DNA of 64,000 bases, taken from JBBKXR01 sp037969585 (GTDB taxonomy: Bacteria; Verrucomicrobiota; Verrucomicrobiia; Verrucomicrobiales; DEV007). A program made the translations under genes and the position numbers. Under the pieces are notes generated by a model. It did not search any database and was not told the DNA's origin. It saw nothing but the letters and a program-made list of their open reading frames with translations. The stretch covers positions 15,058-79,057 of the forward strand of contig JBBKXR010000173.1 in NCBI GenBank assembly GCA_037969585.1, read 5' to 3'. Positions 24,944 through 33,665 of the stretch are shown here, piece after piece. How positions within the stretch are numbered: the stretch's first letter is position 1; the number at the start of each line of letters is the position of its first letter.

Positions 24944-26032
24944 TTAGCGGCCGCTTTTTTCTGGAGCGGTGATTTCCAGATCCGCGACATAGATTGCCGT
25001 GATGACTTCTCCCGCTTCGTCTGTCTCGTGGCTGGAATACCAAGAGACAAGTCCGTGTTGGTCATCGGTCGCAGCGAAGCCGGGATAGGAATTGTCTCCG
25101 CCACTGGGGAGGATGGCCATGGTTTGCAATTCGTCGCCAACCAGCCACCAAAGTCCCGTCTTTTTCCCATCCTTAGAATTTCGCCGACCGCCGACAATGT
25201 GGTAGTCGCCCCACTTTTTGATGAGTGGTCCACCAATGAAAAACGGGAAGTCTTTGTGAACCCATTCGTGGTAGGGCGGCTTAGATCGAAGCAGTTGCGC
25301 GGGGTAGGGGCCGCCTCTCCGTGTTGCCGCGACAAGATCGCCGTTCGGCTCAAAAAGAAAGGAGGTCTCGTCACCGCGGTCCTGGTGATAGACCGAGGTG
25401 ATTTTCCAATTCAAACCGTCGCTGCTTTCGAAAAGGGCGGTCTCACCGACGAGTTCAAATTTGCCCTCTTCAGTCGTCGAGGGCACACGCTTGCTCCGGC
25501 GACCGCTGAGGTAAGCTTTGTCGTTGTGGCTCGCAGCACCCCACACAAAATACTCGTTGGTTCCCGCCAGTGGGGTCGTTTCACTCCAGATTTCGCCGTC
25601 CGCGGTGAAGGCAGTGCATCCAAAGTTTTTCCGGTTCATCCCTGAGTGGGCTGGCTCCGCTTCGTCGCTGGCATAAATGGCCCCGATAAACACAAACAGC
25701 TTTTCGTCGAAGGCGAGAAAATGCGGGCCACGTGTATCTCGCCCCGGTACCTTCAGGCGATAGGCCTCTTTCCATATTTTCGCATCCGGCGATGACAGGA
25801 CGATGACTGCGCCGTTGGGGCTGATCGGATGACCATCGGCACAGGAACGAAACGTGAGCCAGTATTTGCCCTGCCAGCGAATCATGTCGGTGAAGGCGTT
25901 GTGCTCACCATTATCGAAGGCGCGCCTGACATTGTTAATTTTCACTCGAGGCGCTTGATCTGCTGCGGTAGCGTCCGAGATCGGTGCAAGGATCGCGAGT
26001 AGCCAGCAGAGCGGGATGAGGATTTTCTTCAT
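24944..26032 (-). CDS. Exported sialidase-fold propeller protein
   Basis: A 362-residue protein with signal peptide (MKKILIPLCWLLAILAPISDATA). The propeller segments HNAFTDMIRWQGKYWLTFRSC, VIVLSSPDAKIWKEAYRL, FTADGEIWSETTPLAG, SSDGLNWKITSVYH and LVGDELQTMAILPSGGDNSYPGF look like an exo-alpha-sialidase-like BNR propeller. It is less canonical than the gene at 22189: Asp-boxes are degenerate, so the activity may be on another sugar. It is divergent from the sulfatase at 26230 with 197 bases between them that should hold both promoters. Confidence 0.75.
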   Translation of the reverse strand: MKKILIPLCWLLAILAPISDATAADQAPRVKINNVRRAFDNGEHNAFTDMIRWQGKYWLTFRSCADGHPISPNGAVIVLSSPDAKIWKEAYRLKVPGRDTRGPHFLAFDEKLFVFIGAIYASDEAEPAHSGMNRKNFGCTAFTADGEIWSETTPLAGTNEYFVWGAASHNDKAYLSGRRSKRVPSTTEEGKFELVGETALFESSDGLNWKITSVYHQDRGDETSFLFEPNGDLVAATRRGGPYPAQLLRSKPPYHEWVHKDFPFFIGGPLIKKWGDYHIVGGRRNSKDGKKTGLWWLVGDELQTMAILPSGGDNSYPGFAATDDQHGLVSWYSSHETDEAGEVITAIYVADLEITAPEKSGR

Positions 26033-26229
26033 GACGTCGTTCGCTATTTGAGCTGGCCTTGAATTTCAACGCGACCAGTTACGTGCTTGGTATCAGAATT
26101 TCTCATCCAGTCCCATTCGAATTGAAAAGCGGCTCTGCAAATGACGATGGCCGAATTCTCGAAAAATTAAAATTCGGCTACAAGGAACTTTCTACCTGAG
26201 ATGATAGCGAATACGTTCGCCATACCTTC

Positions 26230-27753
26230 ATGAAACTTTTCAACACCATCGCAAGCGGCCTGATGCCGCTTTTGACGTTAGCATTTGCGGGGGATTGTTC
26301 CGCGGAGGATGAGCCGCGCCCGAACGTGCTGTTCATTTCAATCGATGATCTGAACGATTACATTTCTCCTCTCGATAATCATCCGGGTGTCGTCACTCCC
26401 AATTTCGAACGACTTGCCAAACGCTCGGTCACCTTCACCAACGCCCACTGTGCCGCGCCAGCCTGTCATCCTTCTCGGGTCGCGGTGATGACGGGCGTGC
26501 ATCCGGTGAAGTCCGGCCTCTACCGTAATCTGTTCGGTGCTCACGGTCCTCGCTGGCGTCACGAATCACCCGTGTTGGAGGATGCCGTAGTCCTGTCCCA
26601 GCACTTTCGAGATCACGGCTACCGAGCCGTCGGCGGTGGCAAGATTTTTCACACCCTGCAGTGGACGCCAGGTGATTCCCAGAACGATCCCGATGCCTGG
26701 GATGAGTATCGTGGTGATCCGCTCGACCCTATCTCCGCCGATTGGCCTCGCTCCGCCGATCGATCTAAAAATCAGGACGCCGGTTTTGTCGGAGTCCGTC
26801 CGCTCAACTTCAGTCTGTTCGGCGCTGCCCCGCTCGAGCTTGCCGCCAATCAAGGCGACGCCGCAGTTGTCGACTGGGCGGCACAACAGATGCAGTCTCA
26901 GGACGGCGATGATTCTCCCTTGTTTCTCGCCGTCGGATTGTTTCGGCCACACATCCCGTGGGAAGTTCCGCAGCAGTGGTTCGATCTTTATCCCGAAGAT
27001 CAGGTGCAGCTCCCTGATCATGTAAAAGACGACCTCGCCGATGCCCATTCGCACGGGCGGGAAAGCTGGCACAAATGGGTAACGGACAACAAGCAGTGGC
27101 ATCATTTCATGCGTGGCTATCTTGCATCGATCAGTTACGTCGATCACCAACTCGGTCGACTTCTCGACGCTCTCGATGCGTCACCGATGGCGAAAAATAC
27201 CATCGTCGTATTGTGGAGTGACCACGGCTTTCACATCGGTGAAAAAGAGAACTGGGAAAAATTCGCACTCTGGGAGCAAACCACCCGCGTCCCGTTATTC
27301 ATTCATGTGCCGGGCCTATCCAAGGACGGGGCGCGAACTGAGCAGCCGACCACTCTGACCGACCTTTACCCGACCTTGTGCGAACTCGCGGGGTTGCCCA
27401 TTGCGGAGCAGTGCACTGGCCATTCGCTCCTCACCCAAATCAAAGATCCCTCCGCGGTAGATGAGCGGACCTCGTTGACCTCCTACGTGTTCGGCTCCGC
27501 CACCGGTGCAGAGAACATGGAACCCGCTCACGGCGTCAGTGATACCCGCTACCGCTACATCCGCTATGCGGACGGCTTTGAAGAGCTCTACGATTTGAAA
27601 AATGATCGTGGTGAGTTCACCAACCTTGCCAACGATCGCGCTTTCGCCACCATCAAAGACCGCTTGGCAAAAACTCTACCGGCAACCGTCGCTGCCGATG
27701 TGGGTCCTGCAATCGATTCGCCCTATCACAGGCAAAAGCAGCGGAAGAAATAG
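26230..27753 (+). CDS. Secreted sulfatase, iduronate-2-sulfatase-like
   Basis: A 507-residue sulfatase. Signal peptide about 25 residues; ligands in NVLFISIDDLNDYIS; formylglycine motif CHPSR at Cys 79 followed by VAVMTGVHPVKSG; later ligand segment VLWSDHGFHIGEKENWEK; C-terminal YDLKNDRGEFTNLA typical of the iduronate-2-sulfatase branch. It is the fourth type I sulfatase in 19 kb. No maturase in the window. Confidence 0.93.
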   Translation: MKLFNTIASGLMPLLTLAFAGDCSAEDEPRPNVLFISIDDLNDYISPLDNHPGVVTPNFERLAKRSVTFTNAHCAAPACHPSRVAVMTGVHPVKSGLYRNLFGAHGPRWRHESPVLEDAVVLSQHFRDHGYRAVGGGKIFHTLQWTPGDSQNDPDAWDEYRGDPLDPISADWPRSADRSKNQDAGFVGVRPLNFSLFGAAPLELAANQGDAAVVDWAAQQMQSQDGDDSPLFLAVGLFRPHIPWEVPQQWFDLYPEDQVQLPDHVKDDLADAHSHGRESWHKWVTDNKQWHHFMRGYLASISYVDHQLGRLLDALDASPMAKNTIVVLWSDHGFHIGEKENWEKFALWEQTTRVPLFIHVPGLSKDGARTEQPTTLTDLYPTLCELAGLPIAEQCTGHSLLTQIKDPSAVDERTSLTSYVFGSATGAENMEPAHGVSDTRYRYIRYADGFEELYDLKNDRGEFTNLANDRAFATIKDRLAKTLPATVAADVGPAIDSPYHRQKQRKK

Positions 27754-27853
27754 ATGGCCACCTGAAGGCTCGTAGTGCGGCAGGAGCAGTCAGCCGGGCA
27801 CGATTATAATGAGAGACAATTGCCCGCCCGACGTCCGCTCCGGATACAGGCGA

Positions 27854-28081
27854 CTACGAACCGCCTCGTTTTTTCAACTCCCGATCCACCGCATTCAGCT
27901 GTCCCCGCAGCTTTCCGATTTCATACTCTTTGTTACCTCCGCCCATTGAGCCCGTGGGCACGCCGACCCAAAATACTCGCATCTTATCTTTCTGATGCGC
28001 TTTCTGCTGCAGAGGAATAAGTCGAACGAGCTCGCTGTTGATCCTCGCTCTCTCAGCGGTTATAGTTAGCTCGGAAAACAC
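27854..28081 (-). CDS. Small hypothetical protein
   Basis: A 75-codon frame with GTG start. It reads as a plausible small helical protein: a charged N-terminal helix (TITAERARINSELVRLIPL), then VFWVGVPTGSMGGGNKEYEIGKLRGQLNAVDRELKKRGG. The segment GGGNKEYEIGKLRGQLNAVD resembles the tail of small lipoproteins that carry a glycine-rich hydrophobic stretch before a coiled tail. The coding part upstream may have been lost, so this may be a remnant. It lies in the gap between the sulfatase at 26230 and the phospholipase D-like gene. Confidence 0.4.
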   Translation of the reverse strand: MFSELTITAERARINSELVRLIPLQQKAHQKDKMRVFWVGVPTGSMGGGNKEYEIGKLRGQLNAVDRELKKRGGS

Positions 28082-28221
28082 GTTGAGACCGACTGGCCGA
28101 CGCCTGACGTCACCCCTGTTCCTGGTTCACATGCCTCCATACAGGGCTGTTTGGAACTTGGCAGAATGTTTTTGGCGGACCGTGACGCCCAGCGCGATAC
28201 CCAGCGCGACACCTGGCAGCA

Positions 28222-29838
28222 TCAAACTTGATCACCGATCGGCAGGATGCCAAAAAACCAGGCTTTGAACTTCATGCCCGTGGTGGCATTTGGCTCGTTC
28301 GTGTAGATCACTGGCTTGCCGTCCTCGACGCCTTCCCACACGGTTGTGCCGTTCTCATTTAATCGAACGCGCCAGCTGTTTTCGGGCTCGAAGTCAGGGC
28401 TCAAGCGCTCGAGTAAATGCTCCGCAAAGGCAGCGCTTTCGATGACCACACCGGTTTCGGAATTCCATCTTCTCGAGCGGGGGTCTAGGTTAAACGTTCC
28501 GACGAATGACGTTTTGCGGTCGATGATCAAGGTCTTGGCGTGCACTCCCAGGTGCGCGTCTGGATAGTGCGAATGAGTCGCCTTTGACGCGGCATTGGAG
28601 TTGACCTCGTGAACCTCGACGCCACTCTTGAGAAGCTGCGGCCTGGCTTTCTGGTAAAACGCGTAAACGGTCATCTGGTTGGTGGAAGCGATCGAATTGG
28701 TTAACAGACGCATCGTGACCCCTTGGTTTTTTTTCTGTTCCAGCAAGGCGAGTGAGCGACTTCGGGGCACCAGGTAGGCGCTTTCCAGTACGATCTCGCT
28801 CTCTGCGCTTTGGGCCAGTCGCTCGATTTCTTTAGCCACGGTTGATCCCTGTTCCTGGCCGGGCTTATCGCCTTTCTCCAGCGAGTCGACCACCAGCTTC
28901 GCGTCGCACCAGAAAACGGGAGCGGGTTCGGGGCCGAAGCCATTACCCGTAGGGCGCAACAGTGAGACGGCGCGCTGCAGTGACATTTTTGTGGGAAAAG
29001 GAAATCCGTGATCGATGAATTCATTCACCTTCTCCAGTAGGTCGTGGCGTTCTTTGGTGGCGTCGTTGCCGGTGAGAAAATCACGAAAACGCCACTCCAC
29101 CGGGCGTGCCCTATCGCTGTTCCAATACATATCGAAACCCGCTGAAGCCTGAGCCACGACCGGTCCGCAGGTGACAACATCGAGATCGCGGAACACATGG
29201 TGGTGATCAACGCCGTAGTAGTGATCGCCCACGTTGCGCCCACCGATGATCGCCACCTGATTGTCGCCGATCATGAACTTGTTGTGCATGCGGTGATTGA
29301 GCACTCCGAAGTTAGTCACCAGATCCCAGTAGCGCTTGACCGTCTGCGAAGCGTCGCCGCCGAACTGATTGTATAGCCGAATCTCGATGTTCGGATGCAC
29401 GGTCAGGGCCGCGACTTTCTCGTCTTCACGACCATAAAGGTGGTCGTCGATCAGCAGTCGGACCCGCACTCCGCGATCTGCCGCCGCCATCAGGCGCTCG
29501 AGCAAAACCGTCCCGGTGGCGTCGTCGTCCCAAACGTAGTATTGGGCATCGAGGGTTTCTTCCGCCGCCTCAATCAATGCCAGACGAACGCTGTAGGCCT
29601 CCTCACCGCGGTCGATGAGACGAAACCCTGTCTTGCCGGAATTCTGCCGGACGATCGGACCGACTGCTGCCGCCAGTGGTGTACCAGCGGTATCAGCGGG
29701 CAGAGGCGCTCGGGTCATTTGCGGTCGACCCATCAGGATCGGCGCGGCGTCTGATGGCTTAGAAGCGCACGAAGTTGTCAGAAGCAGCACTGCTCCAATG
29801 CATGCACTGAGCAGTGAAGAGAATTTTACGGAACCCAT
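28222..29838 (-). CDS. Phospholipase D-like protein, cardiolipin synthase C type
   Basis: A 538-residue protein of the PLD superfamily. Two HKD motifs are clear: HNKFMIGDNQVAIIGGRNVGDHY and HAKTLIIDRKTSFVGTFNLDPRS. The first half GYRLIDRGEEAYSVRLALIEAAEETLDAQYYVWDDD is typical of ClsC-type cardiolipin synthases (here with FRLI at the start). The N-terminus has a signal ending LLLTTSCAS, which may be a lipoprotein cleavage site though the -3 residue is atypical. It makes cardiolipin by phosphatidyl transfer at the membrane, or acts as a phospholipase. Monocistronic by spacing. Confidence 0.87.
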   Translation of the reverse strand: MGSVKFSSLLSACIGAVLLLTTSCASKPSDAAPILMGRPQMTRAPLPADTAGTPLAAAVGPIVRQNSGKTGFRLIDRGEEAYSVRLALIEAAEETLDAQYYVWDDDATGTVLLERLMAAADRGVRVRLLIDDHLYGREDEKVAALTVHPNIEIRLYNQFGGDASQTVKRYWDLVTNFGVLNHRMHNKFMIGDNQVAIIGGRNVGDHYYGVDHHHVFRDLDVVTCGPVVAQASAGFDMYWNSDRARPVEWRFRDFLTGNDATKERHDLLEKVNEFIDHGFPFPTKMSLQRAVSLLRPTGNGFGPEPAPVFWCDAKLVVDSLEKGDKPGQEQGSTVAKEIERLAQSAESEIVLESAYLVPRSRSLALLEQKKNQGVTMRLLTNSIASTNQMTVYAFYQKARPQLLKSGVEVHEVNSNAASKATHSHYPDAHLGVHAKTLIIDRKTSFVGTFNLDPRSRRWNSETGVVIESAAFAEHLLERLSPDFEPENSWRVRLNENGTTVWEGVEDGKPVIYTNEPNATTGMKFKAWFFGILPIGDQV

Positions 29839-30042
29839 TGTCGATCAGAAGATCACAGCGCCTCGTGATCGGAAAGACATTAAATGACACAAGTGGGAAG
29901 ATTGTGGCACAGGAGCCATCAGATCAATCTTTGCGGAGGTGTGCCTCCAGCTGCTTTCTTTGCGGGTCGGGCTTCCCATTAACGGGCTCCCATTTCCCAT
30001 TCGATACCCTTCCGCGCGTCGGTCGTCCGGCCCACGTTCATT

Positions 30043-33000
30043 TTATTCGCTATCGAGAACAATGCGGAAGCCACCAGCGGGGCTGCCATGCGGCTGGGGC
30101 ATTCCGCCGCGCATAGAAGATCTCATCGACATCGCCGTAGAATCGAGCCACGAACCGCCGCGGAAGGCGCGCCTTTTTCGGGCTTCGGGATCATACCAAT
30201 CCTGGCACCACTCCCAGGCGTTGCCGCCGATGTCATACAAGCCGAATTCGTTCGGCTGGAAACTCGCCACCGGAGCGGTTCGGTCAAACCCGTCATCGTA
30301 GCCAGCGAGGCTCGGCCTGTCTTTCCGGAATGGATTGTCCTTCGTCTCCTCTCCGTAGTAGTTGCCAGCTTTCGCGGTGGGCGGATAGCTGCCGCCCCAC
30401 GGGAAGGTTTCCGGGTGCTGACTCCGTTTTTTCAAAATCGTTGCGTCGGCTGTTTCCAGGTCGGCGATGCCGACCGCATTGCTCCACTCGTGATCGGTTG
30501 GCAGGCGATAGATCATTTCCTGTCCCAGCATTTGTTTCGCCTGCTCTGATTCGGTCAGCCAATGGCAGAACGCGATGGCAGCGTCCCAGGTGACATTTAC
30601 CGCCGGGTGCATATCGTCCTGAGGAAATTCGGGGGCAGTCAATTCTTGATTGGAATCCTCCTGCGCGAATGTTTCGAAGTCTTTGACCCGGGTTTCCCAA
30701 ATAGAAAACAGCAGAACTTTGCCATCACTGGGGCCGCCGGTGATCGCAACCGGCACGAATTTCATGCCGAGGCTGTTTTCAAAAGGTTGCTCTCTTGTTG
30801 TCGTTGGAATCGAAATCAGCGGAACAGGCACTGTTGCTTGAGAGGAAATTGTTGGGTCCTCTGGAGGCTGAGGAGCATCCGTTTGCTCGGCTGATGTTTC
30901 TTCCAGAATCGCCTGCCACCTGGCAAGCTCGTCGGGCTGGTCCCACGCTCGGTAGAGATCGATCAGGGTAGCTATCGCACTGCCCACGTAGTCTCCCAGG
31001 ACCTCTGGGTTCTCAGGCGGTGTCGCCTTCAGTCCCTCAACACTTTCCAACAATACCGTTTCCGCTTCGGGATAGGCCTTGCGTCGGATCAGAAGTTTGC
31101 CAAGCACGGACTTTGTGTACGGCAGAACCCACCAAGTCGGTTCATGTACCTCCATCAGGCCGATCACCTCGCGGAACTGTGCTTCCGCTTCCGGCCATTT
31201 CTTGCGATCGTAGTAGTTGTATCCGAGCGTGCCAATTGACCCCAGAGTATGACGGTGATTTGGGCCGTACACCTTGCGGTTCAGACGGATCAATTCCTGC
31301 AGGGTTGAGTAAGCGTCCTCGCTGAGGCCAGCATCGCGTTGCAGGATAGAGAGACTGGTTAGAGACTGAAGGGTCTTCGGGTGGTGAGGTCCCAGCAGGG
31401 ATCGATCCAGAGCGAGTAGCTCTTCGGTCATTGTGATCGCCTCTTCGATTCTTCCGGTATCCCCGTAAAGTTGTGCCAGACCTGATCTAGCTACAAGAAA
31501 GGCGACATCCTCCGCCACTTTTGTTCTGGCAAATAGTGCCAGCAAATTTTTATAGAGGGCCTCAGCATCCTCGTAGCGGCCGACCATGGAATACGCACTC
31601 GCCAGATCCACTTTGGCTCGAATCGTCGCTTCGGCCTCTTCGCCATGCACTTTGATCGATGACTCAACCGTGAGCTCGATCATCGCCAGGTAATCCTCTC
31701 GCCGGAACAGTGCCGAGTATGTGCTCGCAAGATGGTGCATCGCTTCGACGGTTTCCGGTTGGTCGTCGCCCAGTTCTTCGCGAAGCCGTTGAAGAACGTG
31801 CTCATGCACGGCCAATGCCTCGTCGAGGCGACCGGCGGCGGCCAAAGCACGTCCCAGATCTGCCTTTGCTGCCAAGGTCTCCGGCGCTTCGTTTCCGTAA
31901 GATTGCGTGAGTAGCGCCACCACGTTTTCGTATTGTTCGATCGCCTTCGTTGTCTTGCCCATTTCGAGATAGGTACCGGCCAGGGTAGCGCGAATGGAGC
32001 GCTCTACGAATGGCTTTTCGTCGAAGGCAGAGTCGATCTTCGACTCGGCGGCATCGAGCGCTTCAAGGACAGTGACATCGATGCCCAGGCCTTCACCGTC
32101 AGTCGTCGGGCGGGCCGCCATAAGGATTTCATTCTCGAAGAAATCCAGAATCGCTGCCGACTCCTCTGCCGATTTTTCGGCCAATTCACGCTGCTCAGAA
32201 GCAATGACAGCCTGCCAGATACTGATCACCGTTCCGGCGATGAGAGCGACGGCAATGAGGGCTACACTGGAAAGGGCCGTTCGATTTCGACGCGCGAATT
32301 TCCGCAAGCGGTAGCTCCGTGACGGCGGCGAGGCGTTGACTGGTTGGTCGGACAGAAAGTTGCCGATGTCAGCGGAAAAATCGGCGACGTTCTGGTAGCG
32401 ACGGTCACGTTCTTTTTCGAGCGCCATCATCACAATCCAGTCGAGATCGCCACGCATGCTCTTCGCCAGCTGATCTGGTTTCGAGCCATGAGTCTCGGCA
32501 AGGCAGGCCGTGTCTTCCAGACTCAGGCTGTTCAGTTGCACCGATGGAAGAGGTGGTTCTCTTTCGCAGATCAGCCGACACAGTTCCTCGATACCGGCGC
32601 GACGCAGTTCATCCTGAGTGAGGGGAGTTGTCCCTGTCAGCAGTTCGTAGAGTACGATTCCGAGCGAGAAAATATCGCTGCGAGTATCGATGTCGAAGCT
32701 GTTCATCTCCGATTGCTCCGGGCTCATGTACTGCGGGGTGCCGATGATCTGACCTTGCGCAGTAAACAATGTCTTTTCCGTAAGCTCCTGGCTGAGTGCC
32801 TTGGCGATGCCAAAGTCGATGACCTTTACCAACGGCTTGTCATCGTTGGAGGCGACAAGGATGTTGTTGGGTTTCAGATCGCGATGGATGATGCCTTTTT
32901 GATGCGCGTGTTGAATGGCTGCACAGATTTCTCGAAACAGCTCGAGTCGCTGCCTGGTACCGAGATTGTGCCTGTCACAGTAGTGGTTCACCGGCAGCCC

Positions 33001-33471
33001 GTTGACCAGTTCCATGACGAAGTATGGGCGGCCGTGCTCGGTCGTTCCGGCATCGAGCACTTTGGCGATGTTCGGATGATCCATGATCGCCAGTGCCTGG
33101 CGCTCGGCCTCGAAGCGGGCGATCACCTCCTTGGTGTCCATCCCTGCTTTGATGATCTTGAGTGCGACTTCGCGAACAATCGGCTGTTTCTGCTTTGCTC
33201 GGTAGACGACCCCGAACCCGCCCTCGCCAAGTTGCTCCTCCAGGAAGTAGGGGCCAATGACAGAACCTGGGCCCTGGATGCCTGTGGATGAGGATACTGG
33301 TTTGGCCGCTGGCGGCGTTGGCATAGGCACGGCGCCGCCAGCCTTTCCCGAATCGCCAGTGCCATGCTGAGCAATGGTCGGAGCCTCATCGAGCGGTGGT
33401 CCGCCAGTTTTCTCCGGCCGGGAAAATTCCACCGTCTTTTCGTCTGCGGTCGGATCAGTAGGATCGCTCAT
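30043..33471 (-). CDS. Ser/Thr protein kinase with TPR repeats and C-terminal FGE-like domain
   Basis: A 1142-residue fusion. After a disordered Pro/Gly-rich start, a Hanks-type kinase spans about 74-370 (GEGGFGVV loop, Lys 105, HRDLKPNN at 197-204, DFG 219-221, then GTPQYMSPEQ). A membrane helix (TALSSVALIAVALIAGTVI, about 393-412) follows. About 12 TPR-like units (IEQYENVVALLTQSYGNEAPETL and similar) fill about 490-870. The last 210 residues are an FGE/SUMF1-like domain (ENSLGMKFVPVAI, YDIGGNAWEWCQDWYDPEARKRRAFRGGSWLDS). The catalytic Cys pair of FGE is absent. It is probably a transmembrane receptor kinase sensing a ligand or partner outside. Ligand unknown. Confidence 0.92.
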   Translation of the reverse strand: MSDPTDPTADEKTVEFSRPEKTGGPPLDEAPTIAQHGTGDSGKAGGAVPMPTPPAAKPVSSSTGIQGPGSVIGPYFLEEQLGEGGFGVVYRAKQKQPIVREVALKIIKAGMDTKEVIARFEAERQALAIMDHPNIAKVLDAGTTEHGRPYFVMELVNGLPVNHYCDRHNLGTRQRLELFREICAAIQHAHQKGIIHRDLKPNNILVASNDDKPLVKVIDFGIAKALSQELTEKTLFTAQGQIIGTPQYMSPEQSEMNSFDIDTRSDIFSLGIVLYELLTGTTPLTQDELRRAGIEELCRLICEREPPLPSVQLNSLSLEDTACLAETHGSKPDQLAKSMRGDLDWIVMMALEKERDRRYQNVADFSADIGNFLSDQPVNASPPSRSYRLRKFARRNRTALSSVALIAVALIAGTVISIWQAVIASEQRELAEKSAEESAAILDFFENEILMAARPTTDGEGLGIDVTVLEALDAAESKIDSAFDEKPFVERSIRATLAGTYLEMGKTTKAIEQYENVVALLTQSYGNEAPETLAAKADLGRALAAAGRLDEALAVHEHVLQRLREELGDDQPETVEAMHHLASTYSALFRREDYLAMIELTVESSIKVHGEEAEATIRAKVDLASAYSMVGRYEDAEALYKNLLALFARTKVAEDVAFLVARSGLAQLYGDTGRIEEAITMTEELLALDRSLLGPHHPKTLQSLTSLSILQRDAGLSEDAYSTLQELIRLNRKVYGPNHRHTLGSIGTLGYNYYDRKKWPEAEAQFREVIGLMEVHEPTWWVLPYTKSVLGKLLIRRKAYPEAETVLLESVEGLKATPPENPEVLGDYVGSAIATLIDLYRAWDQPDELARWQAILEETSAEQTDAPQPPEDPTISSQATVPVPLISIPTTTREQPFENSLGMKFVPVAITGGPSDGKVLLFSIWETRVKDFETFAQEDSNQELTAPEFPQDDMHPAVNVTWDAAIAFCHWLTESEQAKQMLGQEMIYRLPTDHEWSNAVGIADLETADATILKKRSQHPETFPWGGSYPPTAKAGNYYGEETKDNPFRKDRPSLAGYDDGFDRTAPVASFQPNEFGLYDIGGNAWEWCQDWYDPEARKRRAFRGGSWLDSTAMSMRSSMRGGMPQPHGSPAGGFRIVLDSE

Positions 33472-33665
33472 GGGAGATCTGCACAGTCAATTGCCAAATT
33501 CGAACCTAGTCGAAAGCGCCAGATGCGAACAGGGAAAACGCCTGCACGATGTCGCGCGACGGTCGTCCGACTGCAAGCTCAGGTCTCAGCATCGAAACAA
33601 GGAACACAGGGGGGTGCCCAATGAGGCTTAGTTAACGTCGTTTTTGATGCTCTTCGCTGTGCGGG

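Noticed and set aside
24936..24962. AGCGGCCGCT followed by a T-run as an intrinsic terminator
   Set aside because: The palindrome has no loop and its T-run lies inside the coding end of the 24944 gene.
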